From assembly GCF_018861315.1 (NCBI RefSeq), contig NZ_JAHLDL010000037.1, positions 1 to 41,404 of the forward strand: a stretch of 41,404 bases of DNA, written 5' to 3'. Source of the stretch: Clostridium bowmanii (GTDB lineage: Bacteria; Bacillota; Clostridia; Clostridiales; Clostridiaceae). The translations under genes were made by a program, and so were the position numbers. Below, piece after piece: positions 1 to 7,347 of the stretch. Position 1 is the first letter of the stretch, and the number at the start of each line of letters is the position of its first letter. The notes below the pieces were generated by a model, which worked only from the letters and a program-made list of their open reading frames with translations, made no database searches and was not told where the DNA came from.

Positions 1-103
1 TCATCCCCGTATTAAAAACCACTTCCCCCACACTTTCTTCTAAATACCCAAATATATTACCTTCAAATATTATTCCATTCTCTAAAATCAACTTGCCCTT
101 CAT
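1..103 (-). CDS. carA: Carbamoyl-phosphate synthase small subunit, N-terminal fragment (runs off the window)
   Basis: Only the first 34 codons are present. They read [15 protein letters not shown] and end in FNTGM, which is the conserved start of the CarA glutaminase subunit (first step of pyrimidine and arginine synthesis: glutamine hydrolysis feeding ammonia to CarB). A second ATG lies one codon upstream at 106-104. I prefer the ATG at 103 because the AGGAGG at 116-111 is then 7 nt away. The long leader (promoter, PyrR motif, leader ORF, terminator hairpin) indicates control by pyrimidines. The family assignment is secure despite the short length. Confidence 0.9.
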   Translation of the reverse strand, partial: MKGKLILENGIIFEGNIFGYLEESVGEVVFNTGM

Positions 104-143
104 CATAAAGCCTCCTAAATCAAAATAAAAGTATTTTTTTTAT

Positions 144-198
144 AAAAAAAAATAAAGAATAATAAAAAGATTATTTAAATAATCTTTTTATTATTCTT
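144..198 (-). terminator. Attenuator-type intrinsic terminator in the carA leader
   Basis: Positions 155-198 form a perfect 44-bp palindrome. On the minus strand it is followed by a T-rich tract including nine T at 152-144. This is a terminator facing carA, whose start lies about 40 nt further on. It is not a gene-end terminator for degV, because the carA promoter and leader lie between. The stop codon of the leader ORF sits just past the palindrome centre, so translation of that ORF would prevent folding. Confidence 0.75.
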
Positions 199-332
199 CT
201 TAATATAATAATCTCATTTATTAACAAAATAGAACTCACATTTCGAGTTTTATTTTGAATGTTGATAGTTGTATCATATTTAATAATATTAAATTCAAAA
301 TTTGCGACACAAAAAAAACATGGCATAATCAT
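171..332 (-). CDS. Putative 53-aa leader peptide of the carA attenuator
   Basis: An ATG at 332-330 is preceded by AAGGAG at 343-338, a few nt away. The frame stays open for 53 codons and ends with TAA at 173-171. The peptide begins MIMPCFFCVANFEFN and ends in a basic, isoleucine-rich tail. I recognise no family. Its value is probably regulatory. Its Shine-Dalgarno lies just 3' of the PyrR motif, it contains a run of eight U soon after the start, and its last codons run into the terminator hairpin. This resembles in layout the enteric pyrBI leader, where a translating ribosome suppresses the terminator. Expression and function are inferred. Confidence 0.5.
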   Translation of the reverse strand: MIMPCFFCVANFEFNIIKYDTTINIQNKTRNVSSILLINEIIILRRIIKRLFK

Positions 333-345
333 CTATACTCCTTTC

Positions 346-361
346 TAGTCTCACAGGACTA
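346..361 (-). promoter_or_regulatory. PyrR-binding RNA motif in the carA leader
   Basis: The transcript would read UAGUCCUGUGAGACUA, matching the PyrR binding-loop consensus (ARUCCNGNGAGGYU) at nearly every position and flanked by complementary UAGU/ACUA. PyrR binds this loop when UMP is high and lowers expression of pyrimidine genes. Here the loop ends only a few nt before the Shine-Dalgarno of the leader ORF, so it could act through translation of that ORF as well as by alternative folding. Confidence 0.75.
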
Positions 362-407
362 ACTTAAAAGTGTACTTCGCTTTTAGTTATATTTATAATT
401 TCTTTTT

Positions 408-436
408 AGTTTAGTTTAAATTTTACAATTTGTCAA
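408..436 (-). promoter_or_regulatory. Sigma-A promoter of the carA leader
   Basis: The minus strand has a perfect -35 TTGACA at 436-431, a 17-nt spacer and the -10 TAAACT at 413-408. Transcription would start near 401 and give a leader of about 300 nt before carA, which includes the PyrR motif, the leader ORF and the terminator hairpin. Confidence 0.7.
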
Positions 437-509
437 TGCATAAACAAACTTTTCCGTTGCAAATTATTCAAGTTTGATAGAATAGAAGATGTTCTTAAAC
501 TTATCTATA

Positions 510-1367
510 TTATAAATTCTTCTCAGTATAATACACAATCCCCAATGCACCAGGTCCAACATGAGTTCCTATTACAGGCCCAATTGGAGCTATATCTATT
601 TTTTTACCTATACATTCCTCAACTGTTTTTGCAAAAGCTAATGCCCCCTCCACATCATTTATGTGATGTATCATTACCTCTCCTAGTCCATGTTTAGTTG
701 TATCTTCAATAAATTTATCTATCATAGTTTGTATTGCACGTTTTTTAGTCCTTACTTTATTAAATAATTGTGTTTTTCCATCTACTACAGTAAGAATAGG
801 CACAATTTGAAAAATAGTACCTAAGAGTGCACTTGCACCGCCTATTCTGCCACCTTTTTTTAGATATTCTAAAGTATCAGGTATAAAGAGAAATCTACTT
901 CTCTTTATATTATCTTCTACTATAGAAACTACTTCACTTATTGTTTTCCCCTTTTGGGCCGCTTTCGCACCTATTAATGCTGCAAATCCTAATTGCATAC
1001 AATTTGATCTAGAGTCTCTAATCTCTATTAATGCATTTGGATAATTTTCAAGAATCATACTTTTTGCAAGGCACGCATTTGAATAGGTCCCACTCATATC
1101 AGATGAGAGAAAAACGCCGACTACTTCATTATTGTTTCTTACATGTTTTTCTAAAACATTGTACATTTCATCTAATGATGGTTGTGATGACGTTGGAATA
1201 ACTTCGCTTCTATGTAGTTTTTCATAAAAACTTTCATTTTCAATATGAATTTCTTTAAACTCCTCATTCTCAAAAATAACACTTAGCGAAACTATAGAAA
1301 TGTCAAATTTTTTCCTTAGTTCCTCACCTATATATGAAGTACTATCAGTTACTATTTTTACAGTCAT
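510..1367 (-). CDS. DegV family fatty-acid-binding protein
   Basis: The 285-residue length is typical of the DegV (FakB-like) family, which binds fatty acids between two alpha/beta lobes and can present them to a fatty acid kinase. The start has the family motif VTDSTS at residues 6-11. The second lobe motif SSDMSGTYSNA lies near residues 88-98, and DSRSN and KKGGRIGG follow further on. The ATG at 1367 is preceded by AGGTGA at 1380-1375. The gene stands alone, with carA's promoter downstream on the same strand. No clear terminator follows it. Which fatty acid it binds and whether a FakA partner exists cannot be seen here. Confidence 0.9.
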   Translation of the reverse strand: MTVKIVTDSTSYIGEELRKKFDISIVSLSVIFENEEFKEIHIENESFYEKLHRSEVIPTSSQPSLDEMYNVLEKHVRNNNEVVGVFLSSDMSGTYSNACLAKSMILENYPNALIEIRDSRSNCMQLGFAALIGAKAAQKGKTISEVVSIVEDNIKRSRFLFIPDTLEYLKKGGRIGGASALLGTIFQIVPILTVVDGKTQLFNKVRTKKRAIQTMIDKFIEDTTKHGLGEVMIHHINDVEGALAFAKTVEECIGKKIDIAPIGPVIGTHVGPGALGIVYYTEKNL

Positions 1368-1380
1368 TATTCATCACCTA

Positions 1381-1405
1381 CTTATTAATTAATAAGTATA
1401 TTATA
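1381..1405 (-). promoter_or_regulatory. Probable degV promoter with overlapping operator palindrome
   Basis: The minus strand has TATAAT at 1405-1400, a good -10, with no convincing -35. Just downstream, around the expected start site, lies the perfect 16-bp palindrome CTTATTAATTAATAAG (1381-1396), directly before the degV Shine-Dalgarno. A dimeric repressor could bind it. No regulator gene is adjacent, so this rests on sequence symmetry alone. Confidence 0.35.
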
Positions 1406-1805
1406 CTACAGTATTGCGCTAAACAGTACACTAGTACCCCACAACATCATTATTTCAACTGAAATTAGTAGCCTATATTTTTACATTTAGTTAGTCAGTA
1501 AAATTTCTTGCTAAAGTTTAATAGAATCAGCAATTATATTAAACTTTCAGCTACAATAAATGTAATATATTTCACAAAATATTAAATTACTTTAAACTCC
1601 TACTAATATTACTCAAATACCTCACCATATGTTATACTTATAGTGTAAAAAGTGGGTGATATAAATATATATATATGGTCTTTCAGCTTAAATCAATAAT
1701 TATTAAAATTAGAGCTTTAATATACCCAATATAAAAACAAAGGGAGGTGCTGCAAAATATAGGTTAATTGTTAATATGCCTACCTATATTTGTAAGCAGA
1801 GAAAT
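1406..1805 (+). other. Intergenic region with a weak promoter-like element and an orphan Shine-Dalgarno
   Basis: The stretch is AT-rich. A TATACT at about 1634-1639 could be a -10 for the downstream plus-strand gene, but its -35 is poor. GGGAGGTG at 1742-1749 is a strong Shine-Dalgarno with no ATG, GTG or TTG in the downstream gene's frame at a normal distance. The next start codons in that frame are ATGs at 1776 and 1806. I see no other gene here. Confidence 0.3.
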
Positions 1806-2609
1806 ATGAATGATGATAAAAAAACAAATAAGGATACAAATGAAGAAAATAGTGAAATTATAAATAATTTATATTCAAATAGCAAAAATTTAGAAAAACA
1901 AAGTTCTAATACTGAGCATAGTGGTTTTTCTAAGTTAAAACAGTCTGATGAAAGTGGAAAGTACATAAAAGAAATGCATGAGTTAGCTGACAAAAACGAA
2001 CTTAAAAACAATGTAATTGTTTTAGGACTTTTTATAGTGGTAGCAGCTATAATTATATTTTCTATATTAATGAACACACCTTTCATGAAACCTAAAACAG
2101 ATGCAGTTGTAAATAAAGTAGTTACAAAAAACACTATTGATAATACTGCGAAACCTATTGCAACAGAGCAGAAAGTTTATGATTTTTTAGATAAAAAAAC
2201 AAATAGAATATCAACACTAAAAAAAGCAATCCAATTAAATGGTGGAAGTAAAACTGGTACTACTGTATATGTCTTGTCAGAAGTTTTGAGATCTAATGCC
2301 ATTGCGGTACCCAATGAGACATCAACTGTTAAACAGTTGGTAATTGATTTAACTGCACTTGAATGGAAAAAGAATACTGACGTTACTAAATTAGAAAAAG
2401 GAGATATTTGTTTTACCACAGATACCCCTAACAAAGCTGGTTCGCCTGCCCATTCATATGTGTTTATGGGTTGGATAGAAGAAGGCAAAACTGATTATGC
2501 AAATATATGCGATGGACAAGTTCAAGCTAATGGCGATATACTTCACAACCGAAATATCTCTATTTCGGTTGATGAAAAAGAAAAATTCAGCTTTTTTCTT
2601 AGAAAATAA
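1806..2609 (+). CDS. Membrane-anchored protein with NlpC/P60-like extracytoplasmic domain (uncertain)
   Basis: The product has a hydrophilic, Asn/Lys/Glu-rich cytoplasmic head of about 70 residues, one hydrophobic membrane segment (NVIVLGLFIVVAAIIIFSIL) and an extracytoplasmic part of about 165 residues. The tail has LEKGDICFTTD, then HSYVFMGW, then ICDGQ. This spacing recalls the strand-turn-histidine part of NlpC/P60 or CHAP hydrolases, but the usual N-terminal catalytic Cys motif is not visible, so it may be non-catalytic or unrelated. An ATG at 1776 would add ten residues, but neither ATG has a good Shine-Dalgarno. I chose 1806 because the charged head starts there. The gene is monocistronic, with a terminator directly after it. 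Confidence 0.6.
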   Translation: MNDDKKTNKDTNEENSEIINNLYSNSKNLEKQSSNTEHSGFSKLKQSDESGKYIKEMHELADKNELKNNVIVLGLFIVVAAIIIFSILMNTPFMKPKTDAVVNKVVTKNTIDNTAKPIATEQKVYDFLDKKTNRISTLKKAIQLNGGSKTGTTVYVLSEVLRSNAIAVPNETSTVKQLVIDLTALEWKKNTDVTKLEKGDICFTTDTPNKAGSPAHSYVFMGWIEEGKTDYANICDGQVQANGDILHNRNISISVDEKEKFSFFLRK

Positions 2610-2630
2610 ATAAAAATAATTAATTTTATA

Positions 2631-2672
2631 ATAAAATAAAAGGATAGCCAAAAGGCTATCCTTTTATTTTAT
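2631..2672 (+). terminator. Intrinsic terminator
   Basis: GGATAGCC at 2642-2649 pairs with GGCTATCC at 2654-2661 around an AAAA loop, extended by A/T pairs to about 2631/2672. TTTTATTTT follows on the plus strand. It ends the transcript of the membrane-anchored protein gene. Confidence 0.85.
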
Positions 2673-2721
2673 TATTTAATCACAATATAACTGGAAATTT
2701 TTACAGAATTTTAGTAAACTA

Positions 2722-2740
2722 TAGTAAATGTATTTTACTA
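2722..2740. promoter_or_regulatory. Operator-like inverted repeat before the MFS gene
   Basis: TAGTAAA (2722-2728) and TTTACTA (2734-2740) form perfect 7-bp arms around 5 nt, ahead of the transporter gene. TATAAA at 2753-2758 could be its -10. Such symmetric sites often bind MarR- or TetR-type repressors of efflux genes, but no regulator is encoded nearby. Confidence 0.3.
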
Positions 2741-2776
2741 ATAACTATTACTTATAAAATGAGTAAGGGGGAACTA

Positions 2777-4015
2777 ATGAAAATTTCAAATGTTTTAAAA
2801 ACATATTCTGGCTTGCCTCGAAGTATTTATGTTGTATTTTTTGCTAGAATTATTAACAGTATGGGTAGTTTTGTACATCCATTTCTAACACTATTTCTTA
2901 CTATCAACTTAGGTCTTGGCACTGAAACTGTAGGTCTCTTTTTAATGATGGCAGCACTTTCTTCCATACCTGGCTCAATAATAGGCGGAAAGTTATCAGA
3001 TTATATTGGAAGGAAAAGCATCATTATTATTTTTCAAGGTTTGGCAGCGCTATGCCTTATTCCTTGTGCCTTTATGGGTACCTCATTAACAATACCCTAT
3101 CTTCTAATTCTATCATCCTTCTTTGGAGGAGCTGCTCAACCAGCAAACAGTGCTATGATGGCAGATTTAACAAATACAGAAAATAGAAAAGCAGCATACT
3201 CACTTTTATATTTAGGAATTAATATAGGTTTTTCTCTTGGTCCACTAATTGCAGGGTTTTTATACAATAATCATTTAAAAATTTTATTTTTAGGCGATGC
3301 TGCTACAACTATATTATCCTTAATATTAGTTTCTGTATTTGTAGAGGAGACACTTCCCTCTATATCAAAGTCGGAAGCTACATTCAACACTGATTTATAT
3401 AATGAAAATGAAAAAGCTCAAGAAGGTAGCTTATTATGTGTGCTATTAAAAAGACCTTACCTTATAGCCTTTGCCACAGTCTCAATGATTTTTTCATTTA
3501 TGTACTCTCAATTTGGTTTCATTACACCAATGCAAATGAGAAAACTTTTTAGTGTGGATGGCCCAAAGCTTTATGGCTCCATAATGGCTATCAATGGTGT
3601 AGTTGTAGTAACTATGACCACAATTATAACAGCTGTTACAAGAAAATTCAGACCTATATTTAATGTCACCCTAGCTGGTCTATTCTTCTCTATAGGTTTT
3701 GGAATGTTATTTTTCGCAAAAACATTTACCGTCTTTGTTATTTCTACAATCATATGGACCATTGGTGAAATACTATCTGCCACTAATTCTGGAGTATATA
3801 TTGCAAATCATACTCCAATGTCCCATAGAGGTAGATTTAATGCAGTTATACCCTTAATTACTGGTACAGGCTTTGCGGTTGGCCCCTTTATGATGGGTTT
3901 ATTTATTAGAAATAGGAAAGTAAACTCCGCATGGCTGCTTGTATTTTTCTTTGGTATCTTAGCTTCAGCTTGTATGTATTTACTATATTTAAATGAAAAG
4001 AGAAAAGAAGTATAG
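2777..4015 (+). CDS. MFS transporter (drug-efflux type)
   Basis: This is a 412-residue, twelve-helix major facilitator protein of usual length. The loop between helices 2 and 3 carries the MFS motif A, GGKLSDYIGRKS. A glycine-rich stretch in the first half (LGINIGFSLGPLIAGFLY) matches motif C of drug/proton antiporters. The start at 2777 has AAGGGGG 6 nt upstream. An upstream ATG at 2759 lacks a ribosome site. The gene stands alone between two terminators. The substrate cannot be told from sequence. An inverted repeat upstream suggests local repression. Confidence 0.85.
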   Translation: MKISNVLKTYSGLPRSIYVVFFARIINSMGSFVHPFLTLFLTINLGLGTETVGLFLMMAALSSIPGSIIGGKLSDYIGRKSIIIIFQGLAALCLIPCAFMGTSLTIPYLLILSSFFGGAAQPANSAMMADLTNTENRKAAYSLLYLGINIGFSLGPLIAGFLYNNHLKILFLGDAATTILSLILVSVFVEETLPSISKSEATFNTDLYNENEKAQEGSLLCVLLKRPYLIAFATVSMIFSFMYSQFGFITPMQMRKLFSVDGPKLYGSIMAINGVVVVTMTTIITAVTRKFRPIFNVTLAGLFFSIGFGMLFFAKTFTVFVISTIIWTIGEILSATNSGVYIANHTPMSHRGRFNAVIPLITGTGFAVGPFMMGLFIRNRKVNSAWLLVFFFGILASACMYLLYLNEKRKEV

Positions 4016-4040
4016 ATTTCGTAATTGCTGGTGCTCAAAT

Positions 4041-4072
4041 AATAATACCCCAGGGTGTCCTGGGGTATTATT
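4041..4072. terminator. Bidirectional terminator between convergent genes
   Basis: AATAATACCCCAGG (4041-4054) pairs perfectly with its complement at 4059-4072 around the loop GTGT. A/T-rich flanks on both sides let it serve the plus-strand transporter gene and the minus-strand phosphodiesterase gene. Confidence 0.9.
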
Positions 4073-4074
4073 AT

Positions 4075-4617
4075 TTATAAATTTAATTCTTTTATAACAA
4101 TTCCCTCTAAATCTTTTATTTGGAATAGGTTATCCTGGAGTATTGCATAAGAATTAGGGTTGTTTTCCTTAGGTAAAGATAGTGAACCTGGATTTAATAT
4201 ATATATTTTATTGTGTTTTTCAGCTACTGGAACATGGGTGTGACCATGAACCAAAACATCATTTTCGCTTAAACTGGGCATATTATCCTGATTATATATG
4301 TGTCCATGAGTCAAAAACAATCTTCTGTTATTGCACAACATTATAGAATAATCAGCCATCATAGGATACTCTATGAGCATTTGATCTACTTCACTATCAC
4401 AATTTCCTCTAACCGCTATTATCTTATCTTTATATTCATTTAAGAGATTCGCTACTTCTTGCGGATTATAATCCTCTGGCAATGGATTTCTTGGTCCATG
4501 ATATAATGCATCACCGAGCATTACTATGTAACTGGCTCCCTCTTCTTTATAACGCACTAATGCCTTTTTTAAAAAGAAAAGTGAACCATGTATGTCAGAA
4601 ATAATAAATATTTTCAT
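4075..4617 (-). CDS. yfcE: Metallophosphoesterase of the YfcE/MJ0936 family
   Basis: This is a 180-residue calcineurin-like phosphodiesterase, a normal length for YfcE. The metal-binding motifs are in order: SDIHGS near residue 7, LGDALYHG near 35, RGNCDSEV near 70, THGHIYN near 104 and HGHTHVP near 125. NPGSLSLP closes the active site. Relatives hydrolyse phosphodiesters with a two-metal centre; the cellular substrate is not settled. AAGGAG lies 10 nt before the ATG. The gene shares a terminator with the convergent transporter. The helicase-peptidase gene lies 57 nt upstream on the same strand and may share its transcript. Confidence 0.92.
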   Translation of the reverse strand: MKIFIISDIHGSLFFLKKALVRYKEEGASYIVMLGDALYHGPRNPLPEDYNPQEVANLLNEYKDKIIAVRGNCDSEVDQMLIEYPMMADYSIMLCNNRRLFLTHGHIYNQDNMPSLSENDVLVHGHTHVPVAEKHNKIYILNPGSLSLPKENNPNSYAILQDNLFQIKDLEGIVIKELNL

Positions 4618-4673
4618 AACTATTGAACTCCTTTGGGATGTATCTAATTATTTACACTGAATTATGGGACTAA

Positions 4674-6176
4674 TTAGTTTTTATGTTTTATAACACCTAT
4701 AGCCGTACCTATAATGTATGTATCTTCGCTATCTACTACAATCGGGTTGTACTTTTTATTTTCTGGCAAAAGCAGTATTCTATCTTTTTCTATAGAAAGC
4801 CTCTTTAAAGTAGCATTCCCACCTATATCAACTGCTACAATATCCTTGTTATTTGCAGCATTTTCCTGCCGTATTATTACATAATCGCCATTATTAATAT
4901 TAGCCCCAATCATACTGTCCCCTTTAACTTTCAAAATAAAGGCATTTTTTACTCCCTTTAGCCAATACTTTGGAAGGTAAAACTTGCCTTCCATTTCAGA
5001 ATTGATAAGTATAGGTTCTCCTGCCGCTATATCACTATATACAGGTAGTTCCAATAATTCCTCATTTACATACTCATAATCGCCTTTTTCATCATTTACT
5101 ATAACATCTGATATTCTACTATAATCTCTCATGAATTCATATGCTCTGCTGTGTCTTAAATCACAAAATTGAAAGTTCTCTAATGAATTAAGTTCTAAAC
5201 TTTTGCTACTTATTTCTACAGACTTTTTTTTCAGCTTTTCTTGTCTTCTATAAATATTCTTAAATAAATGAGACTTTGCCTTTTCCCCTAGAGGCCTGGC
5301 ATTAACTCTTTTGCCCTTTACCATATATGAATTAGTATTGTGTCCCCTATCTATATCAACAAGAAACATCATACTAGAATAAGATTTCTCATTAAATAAT
5401 GCATTAATAAAATCAAGCTGCACCTTAGTTAAATTGTTACTTTTGTCTATTACAATATGAGAATACTTGTCACCTGTAATTGTTTGTGCTATCTGTAGAG
5501 CATATAAATTAATGTCTTCATTATCAACTAAATTTTCGCGTCGTAGCTCTTCATTGTACATGTTCATAAGCTGATAAATTGCTTTCCTAGCAGTAGAATT
5601 TTTTTGAATTCTTTGAGGTCCTTGCCCTCTTTTGCATTTTCTTCCTGTTCTAATTGCCATTAGATAGGAATCTATTTTTAAGTGGCTGCAACTTTTTATC
5701 CATTTTACTTCTTCAGTAAAAAATTCAACATAGTCAGTATTTAATATTCTTAGCTTTGGGTATATCTTCTTAATTTCCAATATACAATTTTTCATAATGT
5801 TATTTTTTTTATCATTATCTATAATTAATACATTTTCTAATTTATATTCATTTTTATATTCTAAAAAATATTTATATAAGAGCCTCTCTAATGTAACCAC
5901 ATGAAATTTTCTTTCACTATTAGAAAATAGAGTTAAATAATCTAACCTAGTTTCCTTTTCTACTACGTTATATATGTTTTCAATATACTTTATATCTTCA
6001 TCTTTAGCCGCTAACATTAATATTTTATCCTCTTCATATAAACAATAATTGTTTTTTAAATAAAGACTTCTATAAATAGCTGCTGTTGTCTTTCCTGAGC
6101 CTTCATTTCCTTTAATTAAACTATATCTTGATGGCTTACTATGAACCATTCTTCGTTGTTCTAAAGTTAATTCCAT
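4674..6176 (-). CDS. UvrD-like ATPase fused to a LexA-type S24 peptidase
   Basis: Residues 1-340 resemble the N-terminal part of superfamily 1 helicases. The Walker A is GNEGSGKT (23-30), there is a VDIDRG segment where the GDxxQ motif normally sits, and IYRR resembles the usual NYRS. The Walker B region reads IVIDKSNNL, where active helicases have DEAQDL, and the second helicase half is missing, so unwinding is doubtful. Residues 380-500 form a LexA/UmuD-type peptidase with Ser421 in KGDSM and Lys458 in ATLKRL, plus an Ala385-Gly386 pair placed like the LexA self-cleavage site. Self-cleavage in response to DNA damage is an attractive inference. The ATG has GGAGGTG 6 nt upstream. Confidence 0.8.
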   Translation of the reverse strand: MELTLEQRRMVHSKPSRYSLIKGNEGSGKTTAAIYRSLYLKNNYCLYEEDKILMLAAKDEDIKYIENIYNVVEKETRLDYLTLFSNSERKFHVVTLERLLYKYFLEYKNEYKLENVLIIDNDKKNNIMKNCILEIKKIYPKLRILNTDYVEFFTEEVKWIKSCSHLKIDSYLMAIRTGRKCKRGQGPQRIQKNSTARKAIYQLMNMYNEELRRENLVDNEDINLYALQIAQTITGDKYSHIVIDKSNNLTKVQLDFINALFNEKSYSSMMFLVDIDRGHNTNSYMVKGKRVNARPLGEKAKSHLFKNIYRRQEKLKKKSVEISSKSLELNSLENFQFCDLRHSRAYEFMRDYSRISDVIVNDEKGDYEYVNEELLELPVYSDIAAGEPILINSEMEGKFYLPKYWLKGVKNAFILKVKGDSMIGANINNGDYVIIRQENAANNKDIVAVDIGGNATLKRLSIEKDRILLLPENKKYNPIVVDSEDTYIIGTAIGVIKHKN

Positions 6177-6230
6177 TTAGCCACCTCCAATGTAGACATA
6201 TTAATAGTATACATTAATTAAAAAATTAAA

Positions 6231-6259
6231 GTATGATTTTTCTATAATTACTTATACTA
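6231..6259 (+). promoter_or_regulatory. Promoter-like element before the polysaccharide deacetylase gene
   Basis: TATACTA at 6253-6259 follows GTATG at 6231-6235 by 17 nt. This loosely resembles forespore (sigma-F/G) promoters and would suit a PdaA-type gene, which in Bacillus is expressed during spore formation. The match is weak and a sigma-A reading is also possible. Confidence 0.25.
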
Positions 6260-6305
6260 TGACCATGATTTATTAAATAATTTATCTAAATAGAACGAAC
6301 TAGAG

Positions 6306-7229
6306 GTGATTATTGTTAAAAGTAAAATATTGAGTGTTATTATTTCTTCAATTCTCTCAGTTAGCTGTTTATCAAATATTGTTTATAGCTCCGAATTAAG
6401 CCCTATGTCAATTATGGACACTAAAAATAATTGTATTACTTATCAGACCAAGACTATTTCAAAGATGCCTAGCCTAATAAATTTCTTCAAAAATGTTTTT
6501 AGTAACAATAAAACCCTAAATGGATTAAGTACTAAAGAATATAATTGGTACTTCCAACCCCGCAATGACAATACTCCACCAGATGGACCTAAAGAAACCA
6601 GTATAATTATATCAAACTATGAATGTTATTATTTAGGTGACACATCAAAAAAAATCTTATATTTAACTTTTGATGAGGGCTATGAAGCTGGATATACCTC
6701 TCCCATTTTAGACGTTTTGAAAAAACATAATGTAAAAGCAGCATTTTTCGTTGTAAAACCCTACATTACTTCTAATCCAGAATTAATAAAAAGAATGGTA
6801 GCCGAAGGACACTTAGTGTGCAACCACAGTGCTCGCCATCCTTCCATGGCCTCTATATTAAATCAAGAAAAATTCAATAGTGAATTATCTGATGTAGAAG
6901 CAGCATTTGAGAATATTACCGGGAAAAAGATATCTAAATATTTTAGACCTCCAATGGGTAAATATAGTGAATTATCCTTACAGTATACTCAAAACTACGG
7001 GTATAAAACTATATTTTGGAGTTTTGCTTATATGGATTGGCTTACTAATAAACAGCCCTCTCATGAAAGTGCAAAAAAACGCATTCTGCAAAGAACCCAC
7101 AATGGTGGAATTATGCTACTACACGCAGTATCAAAGACCAATGCTGAAATATTAGATGATGTAATTACTGAGTGGGAGAGCCAAGGATACATTCTAAAAA
7201 CACTAGATGAATTACCTACTAAACATTAA
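6306..7229 (+). CDS. Polysaccharide deacetylase, PdaA-like (muramic-lactam/cortex type)
   Basis: The 307-residue protein has an N-terminal hydrophobic signal segment and then a NodB deacetylase domain from about residue 100. The NodB motifs are all visible: TFDEGYEAG (121-129), NHSARHPSM (173-181), FRPPMGKYS, FWSFAYMDW and the final MLLHAV. Where most NodB enzymes have TFDDG, PdaA has TFDNGYE. Here the second position is Glu, so the metal site may be altered. PdaA removes acetyl groups from muramic acid on the way to spore-cortex lactam. The start is uncertain: GTG at 6306 overlaps a Shine-Dalgarno-like AGAGGTGA, and no ATG is nearby. Confidence 0.85.
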   Translation: MIIVKSKILSVIISSILSVSCLSNIVYSSELSPMSIMDTKNNCITYQTKTISKMPSLINFFKNVFSNNKTLNGLSTKEYNWYFQPRNDNTPPDGPKETSIIISNYECYYLGDTSKKILYLTFDEGYEAGYTSPILDVLKKHNVKAAFFVVKPYITSNPELIKRMVAEGHLVCNHSARHPSMASILNQEKFNSELSDVEAAFENITGKKISKYFRPPMGKYSELSLQYTQNYGYKTIFWSFAYMDWLTNKQPSHESAKKRILQRTHNGGIMLLHAVSKTNAEILDDVITEWESQGYILKTLDELPTKH

Positions 7230-7311
7230 TACAAAAAAGAAAAGTATATATTACTACAATTGCGTTTCCTTTCGCTAAGTAATTCTAAAAAAATTTTAAT
7301 TAAAGATACTA

Positions 7312-7346
7312 AAAAGTACAACTTGCTATGCTAAACATGTACTTTT
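7312..7346. terminator. Probable bidirectional terminator
   Basis: AAAAGTACA (7312-7320) and TGTACTTTT (7338-7346) form a 9-bp stem between the convergent deacetylase and DUF4003 genes, with A/T-rich flanks. The stem is AT-rich and the loop long (17 nt), so termination may be partial. Confidence 0.5.
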
Positions 7347-7347
7347 C

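Noticed and set aside
155-198. Transcription terminator of degV
   Set aside because: It lies more than 300 nt past the degV stop, beyond the carA promoter and PyrR motif, so it belongs to the carA leader.
6288-6302. SOS box before the helicase-peptidase gene (GAACGAAC)
   Set aside because: The two GAAC units are direct, not inverted as in clostridial or bacillar LexA boxes, and they lie next to the oppositely oriented deacetylase gene.
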